From the NCBI GenBank assembly GCA_029858245.1, contig JAOUFL010000005.1:1-22839 (forward strand): 22,839 nucleotides of DNA, in the 5' to 3' direction. The DNA comes from Candidatus Zixiibacteriota bacterium (GTDB lineage Bacteria; Zixibacteria; MSB-5A5; RBG-16-43-9). Below are positions 1 through 8,725 of the stretch, piece after piece. The translations under genes and the position numbers were made by a program. The notes beneath the pieces were generated by a model. It had not been told where the DNA came from. It ran no database searches and worked only from the letters and a program-made list of their open reading frames with translations. Numbering within the stretch: the stretch's first letter is position 1; each line of letters begins with the position of its first letter.

Positions 1-288
1 CTGGGCTCGATGGTTGGAGACCATGTAAAAACTGGAATTGGGACACTACTTAATACCGGGATAAATATAGGATTTGGTACGAATATATTTGGTGGAGGGC
101 TGGTTAAGGATAAATTTGTGCCATCTTTTTCTTGGGGAGGAGTAGGAGGACTTTCCGAATATGATTTAAAGAAGATGATAAATACTGCGGAACAAGTTAT
201 GAGGCGAAGAAAGGTAAAAATAACTTCAGCAGAGGAAAAATTATTCCATAAACTGTTCGAACTGACTAAAGAGGAGAGGAGAATCTAA
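1..288 (+). CDS. GlmU-like sugar-nucleotide transferase, C-terminal fragment (5' truncated by window edge)
   Basis: The reading frame is open from base 1 and ends with TAA at 286-288, so only the last 95 codons are present and the internal ATG at 10 is unlikely to be the start. The residues show a left-handed beta-helix hexapeptide pattern, with a GDHVKTGIGTLLNTG stretch, a GTNIFGGG turn and a VPSFSWGG motif, followed by a charged helical tail. This arrangement is typical of the C-terminal half of GlmU-related sugar nucleotidyltransferases, especially those of Bacteroidetes-like lineages. The missing N-terminal part would hold the nucleotidyltransferase domain. The substrate cannot be told from the tail. 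A role in cell-envelope sugar activation, or in supplying sugar nucleotides, is inference. Confidence 0.75.
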   Translation: MGSMVGDHVKTGIGTLLNTGINIGFGTNIFGGGLVKDKFVPSFSWGGVGGLSEYDLKKMINTAEQVMRRRKVKITSAEEKLFHKLFELTKEERRI

Positions 289-432
289 ATTCATTTAAGC
301 AATTCAGGTGATTTTTTTATTAGTATTTTCGGGAATCTTTAAAGTCGAATAATTACCGATTTGAACTAAACTATTGACAATTGGTTTTTTAAATATAGCT
401 TCTAAGGGAAAAAATATAGGTGAGGAGAGAAG

Positions 433-1446
433 ATGCCAGAACTGAGAAAAGATCCCATTATAGGAAGATGGGTGATTATCTCCACCGAGAGGGGTAAAAG
501 ACCCTCTGATTTTACCACCACTTTCAGGAGAAAAGAGAATTCTGCCTGCCCTTTCTGTCCGGGGAATGAATCTGCTACTCCACCTGAAATTCTGGCTTTT
601 AGGCCTACGCCATCGGAACCCAATAAGCCTGGATGGACACTCAGGGTCATACCAAATAAATATCCTGCCCTGAGAATAGAAGGGGACTTGAATAGAGAGG
701 GGAAAGGCATTTACGACAAAATGAATGGTATCGGTGCGCATGAGGTAATCATAGAAACTACGGATCATTCCAAAGATATGCCTGATTTTGAGGAAAAAGA
801 GGTAGAGGATATTATCTGGGCGTATATCCAGAGGATAAAAGATTTAAGCAAAGACCCGCGCTTTGGATATATACTGATATTCAAAAATCAAGGGGAAGAG
901 GCTGGTGCTTCATTAGAACACAGCCATAGTCAGCTTATCGCTACCCCGGTTGTACCCAAAAGGGTAACAGAGGAAGTGGAAAAATCTAAAGCTTATTTTA
1001 ATTATAAGGAAAGATGTATTTTCTGTGATATAATCAGACAGGAGATCTCGGAAAACGAAAGGATGGTTGTGCAGAATGATTTCTTTATTGCCTTAGAACC
1101 TTTTGCTCCCAGATTTCCTTTTGAAACCTGGATTCTTCCCAAATCACATATTGCGCATTTCAAAAATACCAAGAAGGAAGCGGTGTCTTCCCTGGCTAAA
1201 ATACTTAAGGAAACGTTGAAACGTCTATCACTGGCTCTTAATAACCCACCTTACAACTATATGATTCATACCTCTCCCGTAGGCGAGAGTGACGAAATTG
1301 ACCATTATCACTGGCATATCGAGATAATTCCCAAGCTCACCCGGGTAGCAGGGTTTGAATGGGGTACTGGTTTCTATATAAATCCCACCTCACCGGAGGA
1401 TGCAGCTAAATATCTCAATGAGGTTAAAATACCAACCCCTGTTTAA
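433..1446 (+). CDS. galT: galactose-1-phosphate uridylyltransferase family protein (GalT)
   Basis: This 337-residue protein matches the usual GalT length. Family GalT enzymes (HIT superfamily) move a UMP group between UDP-glucose and galactose-1-phosphate through a histidine intermediate. The first zinc-type pair is C39-P-F-C42, the active-site signature is H163-S-H165-S-Q167 with H165 in the nucleophile position, and a second CxxC lies at C195-C198. The C-terminal half has a typical HYHWHIEIIPK histidine segment. GAGGAG at 421-429 precedes the ATG well. A TTGACA at 374-379 could be a -35 box, but no convincing -10 follows. glgA begins 17 nt downstream, so the two are probably co-transcribed. 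That pairing leaves open a role in NDP-glucose metabolism for glycogen rather than galactose use, and some relatives are ADP-glucose phosphorylases. Family assignment is firm; substrate is not. Confidence 0.88.
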   Translation: MPELRKDPIIGRWVIISTERGKRPSDFTTTFRRKENSACPFCPGNESATPPEILAFRPTPSEPNKPGWTLRVIPNKYPALRIEGDLNREGKGIYDKMNGIGAHEVIIETTDHSKDMPDFEEKEVEDIIWAYIQRIKDLSKDPRFGYILIFKNQGEEAGASLEHSHSQLIATPVVPKRVTEEVEKSKAYFNYKERCIFCDIIRQEISENERMVVQNDFFIALEPFAPRFPFETWILPKSHIAHFKNTKKEAVSSLAKILKETLKRLSLALNNPPYNYMIHTSPVGESDEIDHYHWHIEIIPKLTRVAGFEWGTGFYINPTSPEDAAKYLNEVKIPTPV

Positions 1447-1463
1447 AACAGAAAGGGAAAAAT

Positions 1464-2948
1464 TTGAGCAGAGAAAAAATTAAGATTCTTTCAGTAGCAT
1501 CTGAGGTTGTTCCTTTCGCTAAAACCGGTGGGCTGGCTGATGTGGTTGGTGCCCTATCCAAGGTTTTACCCTCGCTTAAATGCGAGGTTAAAACTATCCT
1601 GCCTAAATATAGAATGGTAGATGAAGTTAAGTTCAGCCTGACAGAGTTGGACCTTCCTCTTCCGGAAATCAAATTCGGAAATAAACCAATTAAATTCCGT
1701 ATTAAAAAGTGCTCTCAACCAGAAAATGGTGCAGAATATCTTTTCGTGGAAAATCAGGAGTACTACGACAGGGAAGAGCTTTACCGTGATATAAAAACCG
1801 GGCTTGATTACGAAGATAACGATGAGAGATTCATATTTTTCTGCAGAGCGGTTCTGGAGACTATAAAAGCTCTGGACTGGAAGCCCGACGTTATTCACTG
1901 TAATGACTGGCAGTCAGCTTTGATCCCTGCTTATATAAAGATACTTTACGAAAAAGATCTGTTCTTCAATAAGATAGCAACACTTTTCACCATTCACAAT
2001 ATAGCTTATCAGGGGAATTTTTCTGCAGAGACTTTTAATAAGCTGGGATTGAAAGGTGAACTTTTCTATCCTATGAGTCCTTTTGAATACTGGGGCAGGG
2101 TGAATTTTCTGAAGATAGGGATATCCCAGGCTGACCTGCTGAATACAGTAAGCGAAAGATATGCGGTGGAAATCCAGTCCGGACCTGAGTACGGATTCGG
2201 GATGGAAGGAATTTTAAGGGATAGAGGGCAGGATCTTTTCGGGGTATTGAACGGGATAGATTACGAGGAGTGGAGCCCTGAAAAAGACAAACTTATACCT
2301 TATAATTACAGTAAGGGAAACCTGCAGGTCAAAGGTAAAAATAAAGAATTTTTGCTGAAACTATCAGGATTAAAATCCGATGGAAACATACCATTAATCG
2401 GCATGATCTCAAGGCTGGCAGACCAGAAGGGATTCGACCTGTTTCAGGAGATAGCCGAGAAGCTGTTGTCCTCAAAGCTCAAAATTATAATCCTGGGAAC
2501 TGGCGAAGAGAAATATCATAGAGCATTGACCCTGCTGGAGAAAAAATATCCTCATAAATTTAGATTATATCTAAAATATGACAATAAGTTAGCTCATCTA
2601 ATTGAAGCAGGAGCTGATATGTTTCTGATGCCCTCAAAATATGAGCCCTGCGGCTTGAATCAGTTATACAGCTTAAAATACGGAACCGTACCGGTAGTCA
2701 GGGAAACAGGCGGATTAGCTGATACCATTGAGAATTATAATCCTGAAACGGAAAAAGGAACAGGATTTGTTTTCAAGTATTATAGCGGAGAGGAGCTTTT
2801 CCTTGCTCTGAAAAAAGCCTTAGAGCTTTTCGAGAACAAAGCTGAATGGAAAAACCTTGTTCTACAGGGGATGGATAAAGATTTTTCCTGGCAATCTTCT
2901 GCCAGAAAGTATATCCACTTATATAATAAAGCCATAGCTAAAAAATAA
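1464..2948 (+). CDS. glgA: glycogen (starch) synthase, GT5
   Basis: GlgA transfers glucose from ADP-glucose (sometimes UDP-glucose) to the non-reducing end of an alpha-1,4-glucan in the cytoplasm. The 494-residue length is normal for GT5. The N-terminal Rossmann domain has the nucleotide-binding K20-T-G-G-L-A-D loop, and the C-terminal GT-B domain carries E394-P-C-G-L-N-Q, followed by a GTVPVVRETGGLAD segment that grips the donor. The start is a TTG preceded by an AGAAAGGG Shine-Dalgarno; the residues after it match the usual N-terminus, and no ATG fits better. It follows galT by 17 nt and probably shares its transcript. The branching enzyme and MalQ lie a few kilobases away on the other strand, which supports storage-glucan metabolism. 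No glgC is visible here, so donor supply must be encoded elsewhere. Confidence 0.95.
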   Translation: MSREKIKILSVASEVVPFAKTGGLADVVGALSKVLPSLKCEVKTILPKYRMVDEVKFSLTELDLPLPEIKFGNKPIKFRIKKCSQPENGAEYLFVENQEYYDREELYRDIKTGLDYEDNDERFIFFCRAVLETIKALDWKPDVIHCNDWQSALIPAYIKILYEKDLFFNKIATLFTIHNIAYQGNFSAETFNKLGLKGELFYPMSPFEYWGRVNFLKIGISQADLLNTVSERYAVEIQSGPEYGFGMEGILRDRGQDLFGVLNGIDYEEWSPEKDKLIPYNYSKGNLQVKGKNKEFLLKLSGLKSDGNIPLIGMISRLADQKGFDLFQEIAEKLLSSKLKIIILGTGEEKYHRALTLLEKKYPHKFRLYLKYDNKLAHLIEAGADMFLMPSKYEPCGLNQLYSLKYGTVPVVRETGGLADTIENYNPETEKGTGFVFKYYSGEELFLALKKALELFENKAEWKNLVLQGMDKDFSWQSSARKYIHLYNKAIAKK

Positions 2949-2994
2949 GAGTAAACGATTAAAACAGTAGTCTTTTCTTTTCAATAAAAATATA

Positions 2995-3023
2995 TTGACA
3001 GATTTTTTTAAAAGGCATATCTT
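2995..3023 (+). promoter_or_regulatory. sigma70-type promoter for tRNA-Gly
   Basis: A perfect TTGACA (2995-3000) and TATCTT (3018-3023) are separated by exactly 17 nt, placing transcription start near 3030, about 24 nt before the mature tRNA. The downstream tRNA-Cys has no equally clear promoter and is probably on the same transcript. Confidence 0.6.
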
Positions 3024-3053
3024 AAACTGTTGGATGGATCAAAATTCGGACAA

Positions 3054-3129
3054 GCGGGAATAGCTCAGTTGGTAGAGCGTCACCTTGCCAAGGTGAATGT
3101 CGCGGGTTCGAGCCCCGTTTCCCGCTCCA
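3054..3129 (+). tRNA. tRNA-Gly (anticodon GCC), CCA encoded
   Basis: A complete cloverleaf can be folded. The acceptor stem GCGGGAA pairs with TTCCCGC, the D arm is GCTC...GAGC, the anticodon stem is TCACC/GGTGA with loop TTGCCAA (anticodon GCC at 3087-3089), and the T arm GCGGG/CCCGT carries a TTCGAGC loop. The discriminator base is T, as expected for bacterial tRNA-Gly, and the genomic sequence encodes the 3' CCA (3127-3129). Confidence 0.96.
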
Positions 3130-3159
3130 ATTTTTGTCCTGTTGGTATAAGTTGATTAG

Positions 3160-3192
3160 TAGTAAATGGTTGGAGTTGCGGGCTATTTACTA
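3160..3192 (+). repeat. inverted repeat between the two tRNA genes
   Basis: TAGTAAAT (3160-3167) and ATTTACTA (3185-3192) form an 8-bp stem, extendable by a G-T and a G-C pair, around an internal loop. No T-run follows, so it does not look like a terminator. It may be a processing structure in the tRNA precursor or a chance palindrome. Confidence 0.3.
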
Positions 3193-3224
3193 TGAGATAA
3201 TAACTGCTCCCCGGGAATGAGCGT

Positions 3225-3296
<72 letters not shown>

Positions 3297-3332
3297 TTTT
3301 TATTGGAGCTAAAATCAAAAAAAAGAGCAGTC

Positions 3333-4052
3333 ATGATTTACGAACTCGAAAAGAAAATAAGGAATTTTCTCAAAAGAAATGCAGATAAAAAAATAGTACA
3401 GAAGTATGCCCGGTATTTCAAAGAGGGATACGACTCCTACGGGATTGACTGGGATAAATTCCCAGATAAAAGAGAAGAGTGGTTCAGGCTATGCGAGCAG
3501 AAATTGACCTCGAATGAGATACTAAACCTGAGTGAGAATCTGATTAAAACCGGTAAATACGAGGAAGCATCTATTGCTCTTTATTTCTTTATACGATTAA
3601 GGAAAAATTACAATAATAATATGTTCAATGTCATAGGAGATTGGTTTCAGAAATATATTATTAACTGGGCACACTGCGACTGGGCATGTGGTGATATTTT
3701 ATATTTTTTCATAAAGGATAAAATAGTTTCTCTTAAGGAACTTGCTAAGTGGAGTGCTTCACCTTCTAAATGGAAAAGGAGAGCCGTTCCAGTTACCCTG
3801 GTGAAACTGGTTTCAAAAGATGGATATATAAAAGAAGGCTTGTCAGTTGCTCAGAAGCTTATGCTTGATTCAGAAAGGGTTGTTCATCAGGGGGTGGGCT
3901 GGCTTTTAAGGGAGATATGGAAAAAATCGTCCAGGGAAACAGAAGATTTTCTATATAAATGGAAAGATAAAGCACCTCGATTGGTGATTCAATACGCTAC
4001 CGAGAAAATCGACAAGGAGAAAAGAAAAAGATTTCGAAGAGTGGAAAAATAA
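3333..4052 (+). CDS. AlkD-like DNA alkylation repair protein
   Basis: The all-helical, HEAT-like sequence resembles the AlkD family of DNA glycosylases, which excise N3/N7-alkylated purines by scanning the backbone without base flipping. Visible family marks are the NWAHCDWACGD segment, whose Asp is a candidate for the catalytic acid, the KWKRRAV segment, and VHQGVGWLLREIWKKS near the C-terminus, the usual AlkD signature. I take the ATG at 3333 as the start (239 residues). A TTG at 3303 would add ten residues, but its ribosome site would fall inside the tRNA-Cys acceptor stem, whereas the ATG has AAAGAG upstream. The gene follows the tRNA pair and converges with malQ, with no functional link to either. 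The exact lesion specificity is not predictable, and some AlkD-like proteins lack glycosylase activity. Confidence 0.8.
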   Translation: MIYELEKKIRNFLKRNADKKIVQKYARYFKEGYDSYGIDWDKFPDKREEWFRLCEQKLTSNEILNLSENLIKTGKYEEASIALYFFIRLRKNYNNNMFNVIGDWFQKYIINWAHCDWACGDILYFFIKDKIVSLKELAKWSASPSKWKRRAVPVTLVKLVSKDGYIKEGLSVAQKLMLDSERVVHQGVGWLLREIWKKSSRETEDFLYKWKDKAPRLVIQYATEKIDKEKRKRFRRVEK

Positions 4053-4106
4053 AAGAGGGGACAGGCTCATTCATAAAAAATAAATTTACCTTACAGATAT
4101 GAGATT

Positions 4107-5603
4107 TTAAGCTCTTCCGTATATTTCTGTCATTTCTAATAGCATGCTTGAATGAGAAGAGCTTAGTTGCTCAGGCAGGAGTCTCCATTGCCAGTTTCCT
4201 TTCGTGGTAGCGGGTCGATTCATTCGAGCTTCTTCTCCCAAACCCAGAATATCCTGCATGGGAAAAATTGCTGTGTCTGCAATAGAAGACATAGCCAATC
4301 TTATTAGCTCCCGGTGAATTTCCCCTGTGGGTACTTCCCGACCCAGATAACGTGATAATCTTTTTTTATCCTCAGGGGAGGCTTCCTTTTCAAACCAGCC
4401 TCTTACGGTATTATTATCATGTGTACCGGTATATACCACACAGTTTTTATCATAAGTGTGCGGTAAATAAGGATGCATGGGATTGTCGTCTCCAAAAGCG
4501 AAAAGTAACACTTTCATACCTGGAAATTGAAACCGGTGCATAACTTCCTCTACATCAGGTGTTATAGTACCCAGGTCTTCTGCAATTATGGGTAAATGCG
4601 GGAATTTTTTAATGAGATGGTCGAAAAAATCAACTGCAGGAGCTTCCACCCATTTCCCATTGGATGCAATTTTTTCTGTAGCCGGTACTTCCCAGTAGCC
4701 TACAAGTCCTCTGAAGTGGTCAATTCTAAGAAAATCGAATAGTTTCAGGTTTCTCTCTAATCGCTGAACCCACCAGTCGTATTCTCTTCTTTTTAGCACA
4801 TCCCATTGATAGACTGGATTGCCCCAGAGTTGGCCGGTTTCGCTATAGTAATCTGGTGGTGCTCCGGAGATAACATATGGTTTATTTTCGTCATCTAACT
4901 TGAATATCTCAGGATTTGTCCAGAGATCGGCACTATCGTATTGCACATAGATGGGTAAATCACCGACAATCTGAATCCCCTTGTGATTACAGTATTGTTT
5001 TAGTGAAATCCACTGCCGGACGAAGAGATACTGAAGAAATTTTTCCATTTCGATTTTATCCCGGAGCTGCTGTTTTAATGATTGTAAAACCTCCGGGTGT
5101 CTTTGACGTACTTCCACTGGCCAGTGGTTCCAGGTTTGTTCGTGAAAATAGCTCTTCAGCGACATAAAAAGTGCATAGTCTTCAAGCCAGCTTGAGTTTT
5201 CCGAACAAAATTTTTCATAATCTGGATTATTTGCCTGTTTCTTGAAATGCTCATAGGCTGTATGAAAGATTTTTGACTTATGCTGGATTACTGTTTCGAA
5301 GTCAACCTTTCCTTCTGGATAATCCGGCAGGGGAAGTACCTCATTTTCACATATAAATCCTCTTTCTATCATTAGCGCCGGGCTGATCAATAACGGGTTG
5401 CAGGCAAAAGCGGATATGCTGTGATAGGGGGAATTGCCATAGGCAGGTCCAGTGTAATTCAAAGGAAGAATTTGCCAGAAGCTTTGTTTCGCTTCAGCTA
5501 AGAAGTCAACAAATCTATATGACCAGGGCCCCAGATCCCCTATTCCATATGGTGAGGGTAAAGAGGTTATGTGAAGAAGTATCCCACTTCCTCTTCTTTC
5601 CAT
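4107..5603 (-). CDS. malQ: 4-alpha-glucanotransferase (amylomaltase, GH77)
   Basis: MalQ disproportionates alpha-1,4-glucans in the cytoplasm by moving maltooligosaccharide units between chains and releasing glucose. At 498 residues it is the compact GH77 form typical of amylomaltases, without N-terminal extensions. The N-terminal HITSLPSPYGIGDLG motif is diagnostic. The catalytic set is complete: nucleophile D295 in FLRIDHFRG, acid/base E342 in IIAEDLG and the transition-state stabiliser D396 in TGTHDNNT. A good AAGGAG precedes the ATG on the minus strand. The gene lies 244 nt downstream of the GH57 gene on the same strand. That AT-rich gap holds no ORF I would accept, so malQ may be transcribed separately or by read-through. 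With GlgB and GlgA nearby it probably trims and recycles glycogen chains. Confidence 0.95.
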   Translation of the reverse strand: MERRGSGILLHITSLPSPYGIGDLGPWSYRFVDFLAEAKQSFWQILPLNYTGPAYGNSPYHSISAFACNPLLISPALMIERGFICENEVLPLPDYPEGKVDFETVIQHKSKIFHTAYEHFKKQANNPDYEKFCSENSSWLEDYALFMSLKSYFHEQTWNHWPVEVRQRHPEVLQSLKQQLRDKIEMEKFLQYLFVRQWISLKQYCNHKGIQIVGDLPIYVQYDSADLWTNPEIFKLDDENKPYVISGAPPDYYSETGQLWGNPVYQWDVLKRREYDWWVQRLERNLKLFDFLRIDHFRGLVGYWEVPATEKIASNGKWVEAPAVDFFDHLIKKFPHLPIIAEDLGTITPDVEEVMHRFQFPGMKVLLFAFGDDNPMHPYLPHTYDKNCVVYTGTHDNNTVRGWFEKEASPEDKKRLSRYLGREVPTGEIHRELIRLAMSSIADTAIFPMQDILGLGEEARMNRPATTKGNWQWRLLPEQLSSSHSSMLLEMTEIYGRA

Positions 5604-5847
5604 TCTTTCTCCTTATTTACCAACGAAGCAATTAATTTTGTTTTTCTACACTTTTGTTGATTACTTCAAAATTTCAAAATCCTCGGGTCGTTTTTAATTT
5701 GATCGGACTTATTGTTTAGCACCTTAATATGCTATTTCCTCACCCCTTGAAAGCAGGGAAATAAGAGATAAAAGCTAATACTGTTATTGGATTTTTGAAC
5801 CCGGTGTATATATAAATCTTGATCTTATAAGTATTGAGGAATATTTG

Positions 5848-8274
5848 TTATTCAATCCTTACTTTAAGATTTTCGCCCAATTCCATAAAAAGCTCAAGCC
5901 ATCTTTTTGCCTTGGCTTCTCCTTTTTCTGCTTTTTCTCTCATTGCATTTATAACCTTTTTGCCCAGAAAGAAATAAATATTCTGGGTTTCCCAAAGATT
6001 CAGATCCAGGTTCAGTTTTTCCAGTGTTTCAAGTAATTCTGATAGATATGTGAACCTTGATAGATCTTCAAAGTTCTCTGAAAAAGCCTGCATATAAGAG
6101 GTAATCTTCTGAGTGGCAATAAAGCTCAAGATGTTTTTATCCAGTTCAAATTGACCTTTTTTAACCTCCTCTGTTAATTTCTGCAGTTTTCCAAGGTCTA
6201 TCTTTTGACTCTCTAATAATCTATGAATTTCCAAACCCAAAACGAAACCTGCAGCAGAAGTCAATGATCTGGGTAGAGGGATTCGGAATTCAGTCATTAC
6301 CTGACTAAGAGGATAATAACGCTCGTATATTTGACGAAAGGATGATTCTATATCCATCAAGGTTGATTCCAGAACAATATTTAAAATCTCTCTCTGCTCG
6401 TCTTTAAACAGGTGCCACAGGGGATAACTCAAACCACTAAAATGCTTATCAATTAAACGTATGACCTCAGAGAAGTCAGTCTTGCCGAAGGCATTTTTTA
6501 TTTCATGATGCATAAGCGAAAAGGATTCCATATCTTTAAACTCATCCACTCCGCCAATGATATTATGGTCTCCAAGATAGATAACAGCAAAATACAGTTT
6601 CTTTTCCTCCCAGGTGATATCTGAACGCACAGTTACTCTCCCCATAGCAAGTTTCAGCCTGCCGGATTCCTCTCTCTCAAATGATTGAATATCAGCAGCG
6701 TATGAGAATATCTTCATATTATCAGAGTAATCTTTAAAAAGAGAGGAGACTGCGAGATGAGCACCGACTCTGGAAAGATCCAAAATCAAAGGCTTTACTG
6801 ATTTTTCATAAATCCAGGAGCCGTTTTTCAAATCGGGGATATTGCTCGGAGCACGCTCCAGAAGATTAATGAAGGATTCCTCTAATGATATATCACTGGT
6901 TTCCCTGGCAAGCTGTATCGCCCTTGCGGCGTACTGCATTATCTGAGTAGTCTCAATTCCGCTTATTTCATCGAAGAACCAGCCACAGCTTGTATACATC
7001 AGCATAGATTGTCGCTGCATCTCCAGAAGTTTTAAAACCTTTACGTTCTCTTCGGGTGATAGTTTCCTGAGAGCGTTGTGGGAAAAGAATCGCTTCACGG
7101 AAGCACTCGACCTGTCGAGGATTACATCAATGTAAGCCTCTCTTGCCTCCCAGGGGTCTTTTAGATAAGCAGAAGTCTGTTTCACATAAATATTTGACAG
7201 ATTATCCCTCAACCAATCCATAGCACTTCTTAGAAGCGCCCGCCAGGTCTGGGTCCATTTAGGATGCATTCCTGTACTGCATCCGCAGTTGCTTTTCCAT
7301 CTTTCCACTCCATGAACACAACTCCAGGAGGTGTTTTCCAGAATTTCCGCCTCGAATTCAGGTGGATATTTCCCAAGGTATTCTCCATAAATCGTGATTC
7401 TCGCAAGTTTATTAGTTTCTATACGATAAAGGCAATAGGCTAAAGCCATATCACCAAAACGGTGATGATGTCCGTAGGTTTCCCCATCTGTGGCTATATG
7501 GACGAGTTCATTTCTTTCCTTATTCTCAGAAAATGCACTTACCAGCCTTTCAGCAAAGTTTTTTCCACTCTGTAAAAGATCACCAAAAGCTATATGCCGG
7601 GATATGGGTCCATCATAAAAAAACAAAACTATACTTTTCCCCGAAGGTAATCTGCACAAATATGGTTGTCTTGGATCGATTCCTTTGGAATTTACTTCCT
7701 GCCAGCTATTATCACCGATTTTTCTTATACGGCGAACCTGATGAGGTGCAAGAATTGTGAATTTAATCTCCCGTTCTGCTAAAATCTCCAGAATCTCATA
7801 ATCCACACCTGTTTCCGGAAGCCACATTCCTTCTGGTTTTCTTTTAAATCGATACTCAAAATCCCTGATTCCCCAGATTATCTGGGTGAGCTTATCCTTA
7901 TGGTTTGCCAGAGGCATAATCAGATGATTGTAACATTGAGCAAGTGCTGAACCATGACCGGAGAAATTTTTCTGACTTTCTCTATCAGCTTCCAGGATCT
8001 TTTGATAGATTTCCGGCTTATGTCTTTCCATCCAGGAAAGCAATGTTGGTCCAAAATTAAAGCTGATCCTGGAATAGTTATTGACTATATCTATTATCTT
8101 TCTATCCGAATCGAGGATACGGGAGGAAGCATTAGGAGCGTAACACTCCGCGGTTATTCTTGAATTCCAGTCATGATGTGGATAAGCAGCATCCTGGAGC
8201 TCGACTTCCTCCAGCCAGGGATTTTCTCTGGGCGGCTGGTAAAAATGAGCATGTATACAAATGTAATGATTCAT
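5848..8274 (-). CDS. GH57 family glycoside hydrolase with C-terminal DUF3536
   Basis: GH57 enzymes are retaining alpha-amylases, amylopullulanases or branching enzymes acting on alpha-glucans. The N-terminal third of this 808-residue protein has the family motifs in order: HAHFYQPPRE (motif 1, residues 8-17), GHGSALAQCYNH (motif 2), EGMWLPETG with nucleophile E154 (motif 3) and HIATDGETYGHHHRFGD with D263 as probable acid/base (motif 4). The remaining helical part matches the layout of GH57 proteins with a DUF3536 domain, a poorly characterised subclass. There is no signal peptide, so it should act in the cytoplasm on stored glucan. It lies between the winged-helix gene and malQ. Its product specificity (hydrolysis, debranching or branching) cannot be read from the sequence, and a separate GlgB makes a debranching or amylase role more likely. 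Confidence 0.88.
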   Translation of the reverse strand: MNHYICIHAHFYQPPRENPWLEEVELQDAAYPHHDWNSRITAECYAPNASSRILDSDRKIIDIVNNYSRISFNFGPTLLSWMERHKPEIYQKILEADRESQKNFSGHGSALAQCYNHLIMPLANHKDKLTQIIWGIRDFEYRFKRKPEGMWLPETGVDYEILEILAEREIKFTILAPHQVRRIRKIGDNSWQEVNSKGIDPRQPYLCRLPSGKSIVLFFYDGPISRHIAFGDLLQSGKNFAERLVSAFSENKERNELVHIATDGETYGHHHRFGDMALAYCLYRIETNKLARITIYGEYLGKYPPEFEAEILENTSWSCVHGVERWKSNCGCSTGMHPKWTQTWRALLRSAMDWLRDNLSNIYVKQTSAYLKDPWEAREAYIDVILDRSSASVKRFFSHNALRKLSPEENVKVLKLLEMQRQSMLMYTSCGWFFDEISGIETTQIMQYAARAIQLARETSDISLEESFINLLERAPSNIPDLKNGSWIYEKSVKPLILDLSRVGAHLAVSSLFKDYSDNMKIFSYAADIQSFEREESGRLKLAMGRVTVRSDITWEEKKLYFAVIYLGDHNIIGGVDEFKDMESFSLMHHEIKNAFGKTDFSEVIRLIDKHFSGLSYPLWHLFKDEQREILNIVLESTLMDIESSFRQIYERYYPLSQVMTEFRIPLPRSLTSAAGFVLGLEIHRLLESQKIDLGKLQKLTEEVKKGQFELDKNILSFIATQKITSYMQAFSENFEDLSRFTYLSELLETLEKLNLDLNLWETQNIYFFLGKKVINAMREKAEKGEAKAKRWLELFMELGENLKVRIE

Positions 8275-8296
8275 CTTTAAAAATTCATATAATATA

Positions 8297-8325
8297 AATA
8301 TATACTGGGCAAATAAAAATGTCAG
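8297..8325 (-). promoter_or_regulatory. probable sigma70-type promoter for the GH57 gene
   Basis: On the minus strand CTGACA (8325-8320) and TATATT (8302-8297) are 17 nt apart. Transcription would start about 15-17 nt before the GH57 ATG. The leader would therefore be very short, and no strong Shine-Dalgarno is seen ahead of that ATG. Confidence 0.45.
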
Positions 8326-8330
8326 ATATA

Positions 8331-8369
8331 AATCAGCTCAATTAAATTATATCGATTTAAGAGCTGATT
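8331..8369 (-). terminator. stem-loop at the end of the winged-helix gene, possible terminator or attenuator
   Basis: AATCAGCTC (8331-8339) pairs with GAGCTGATT (8361-8369), and an inner TTAAAT/ATTTAA pair (8342-8347/8355-8360) extends the stem to 15 bp with a two-base bulge and a 7-nt loop. It overlaps the stop codon of the winged-helix gene and sits just upstream of the GH57 -35 box. The T-tract on the minus strand is interrupted and not adjacent, so efficient termination is uncertain. It may instead be an operator or an attenuator. Confidence 0.45.
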
Positions 8370-8583
8370 ATTGTTTTCTTTCAGGCTCCGAAAGCCTGAT
8401 GACTATTTTATTCCCTTTTGTCTGATACGCTATTTTATCTTCACGTGCAAGCCATCCCAGAGCCTGGTAGACTAATAGTTCTTTTTCTTTTAATATTTTG
8501 GGTAGCTGAGAAATAGCAACTTCTTCTTTCTCACTCAAAATATTCCAAACCTTACCCGCGGTTTCTCCAATTTTTTCTTTCAT
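8368..8583 (-). CDS. small winged-helix protein (DUF2582-like)
   Basis: A 71-residue protein beginning MKEKIGETAGKVW, with a predicted winged helix-turn-helix: helix 1 IGETAGKVWNILSE, helix 2 VAISQLPKIL, recognition helix ELLVYQALGWLARE and a beta wing DKIAYQTKGNKIVI. The YQALGWLAREDKI stretch is characteristic of the DUF2582 family, whose molecular role is unknown. I chose the ATG at 8583 because a perfect GGAGG lies seven bases upstream, whereas the frame's earlier ATG at 8619 has none. It lies between glgB and the GH57 gene on the same strand, so it may regulate glucan genes, but similar proteins occur in many contexts. It is small for a stand-alone repressor and has no effector domain. 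Confidence 0.8.
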   Translation of the reverse strand: MKEKIGETAGKVWNILSEKEEVAISQLPKILKEKELLVYQALGWLAREDKIAYQTKGNKIVIRLSEPERKQ

Positions 8584-8725
8584 ATTAACCTCCTTAAATA
8601 AATGCAATATATTCAGCACTATTTGCTTTATACTATTTCGGTTATTTAGCTACCAACCATTATATAGTTCGTGCTGACGGGGAAAGAAGAATTGTATCGG
8701 TTTTGTACCTCCATAAATGAATCTC

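Noticed and set aside
374..401. TTGACA upstream of galT as a promoter
   Set aside because: The hexamer is perfect but no -10 with more than three matches lies at 15-18 nt, so I did not list it.
304..768. Minus-strand ORF of 154 codons
   Set aside because: It lies antisense to the start of galT, has no recognisable domain and no ribosome site, and its residues look like the shadow of a real coding frame.
3303..3332. TTG at 3303 as start of the AlkD-like gene
   Set aside because: The ribosome site would have to lie inside the tRNA-Cys acceptor stem; the ATG at 3333 has a better site and fits the family N-terminus.
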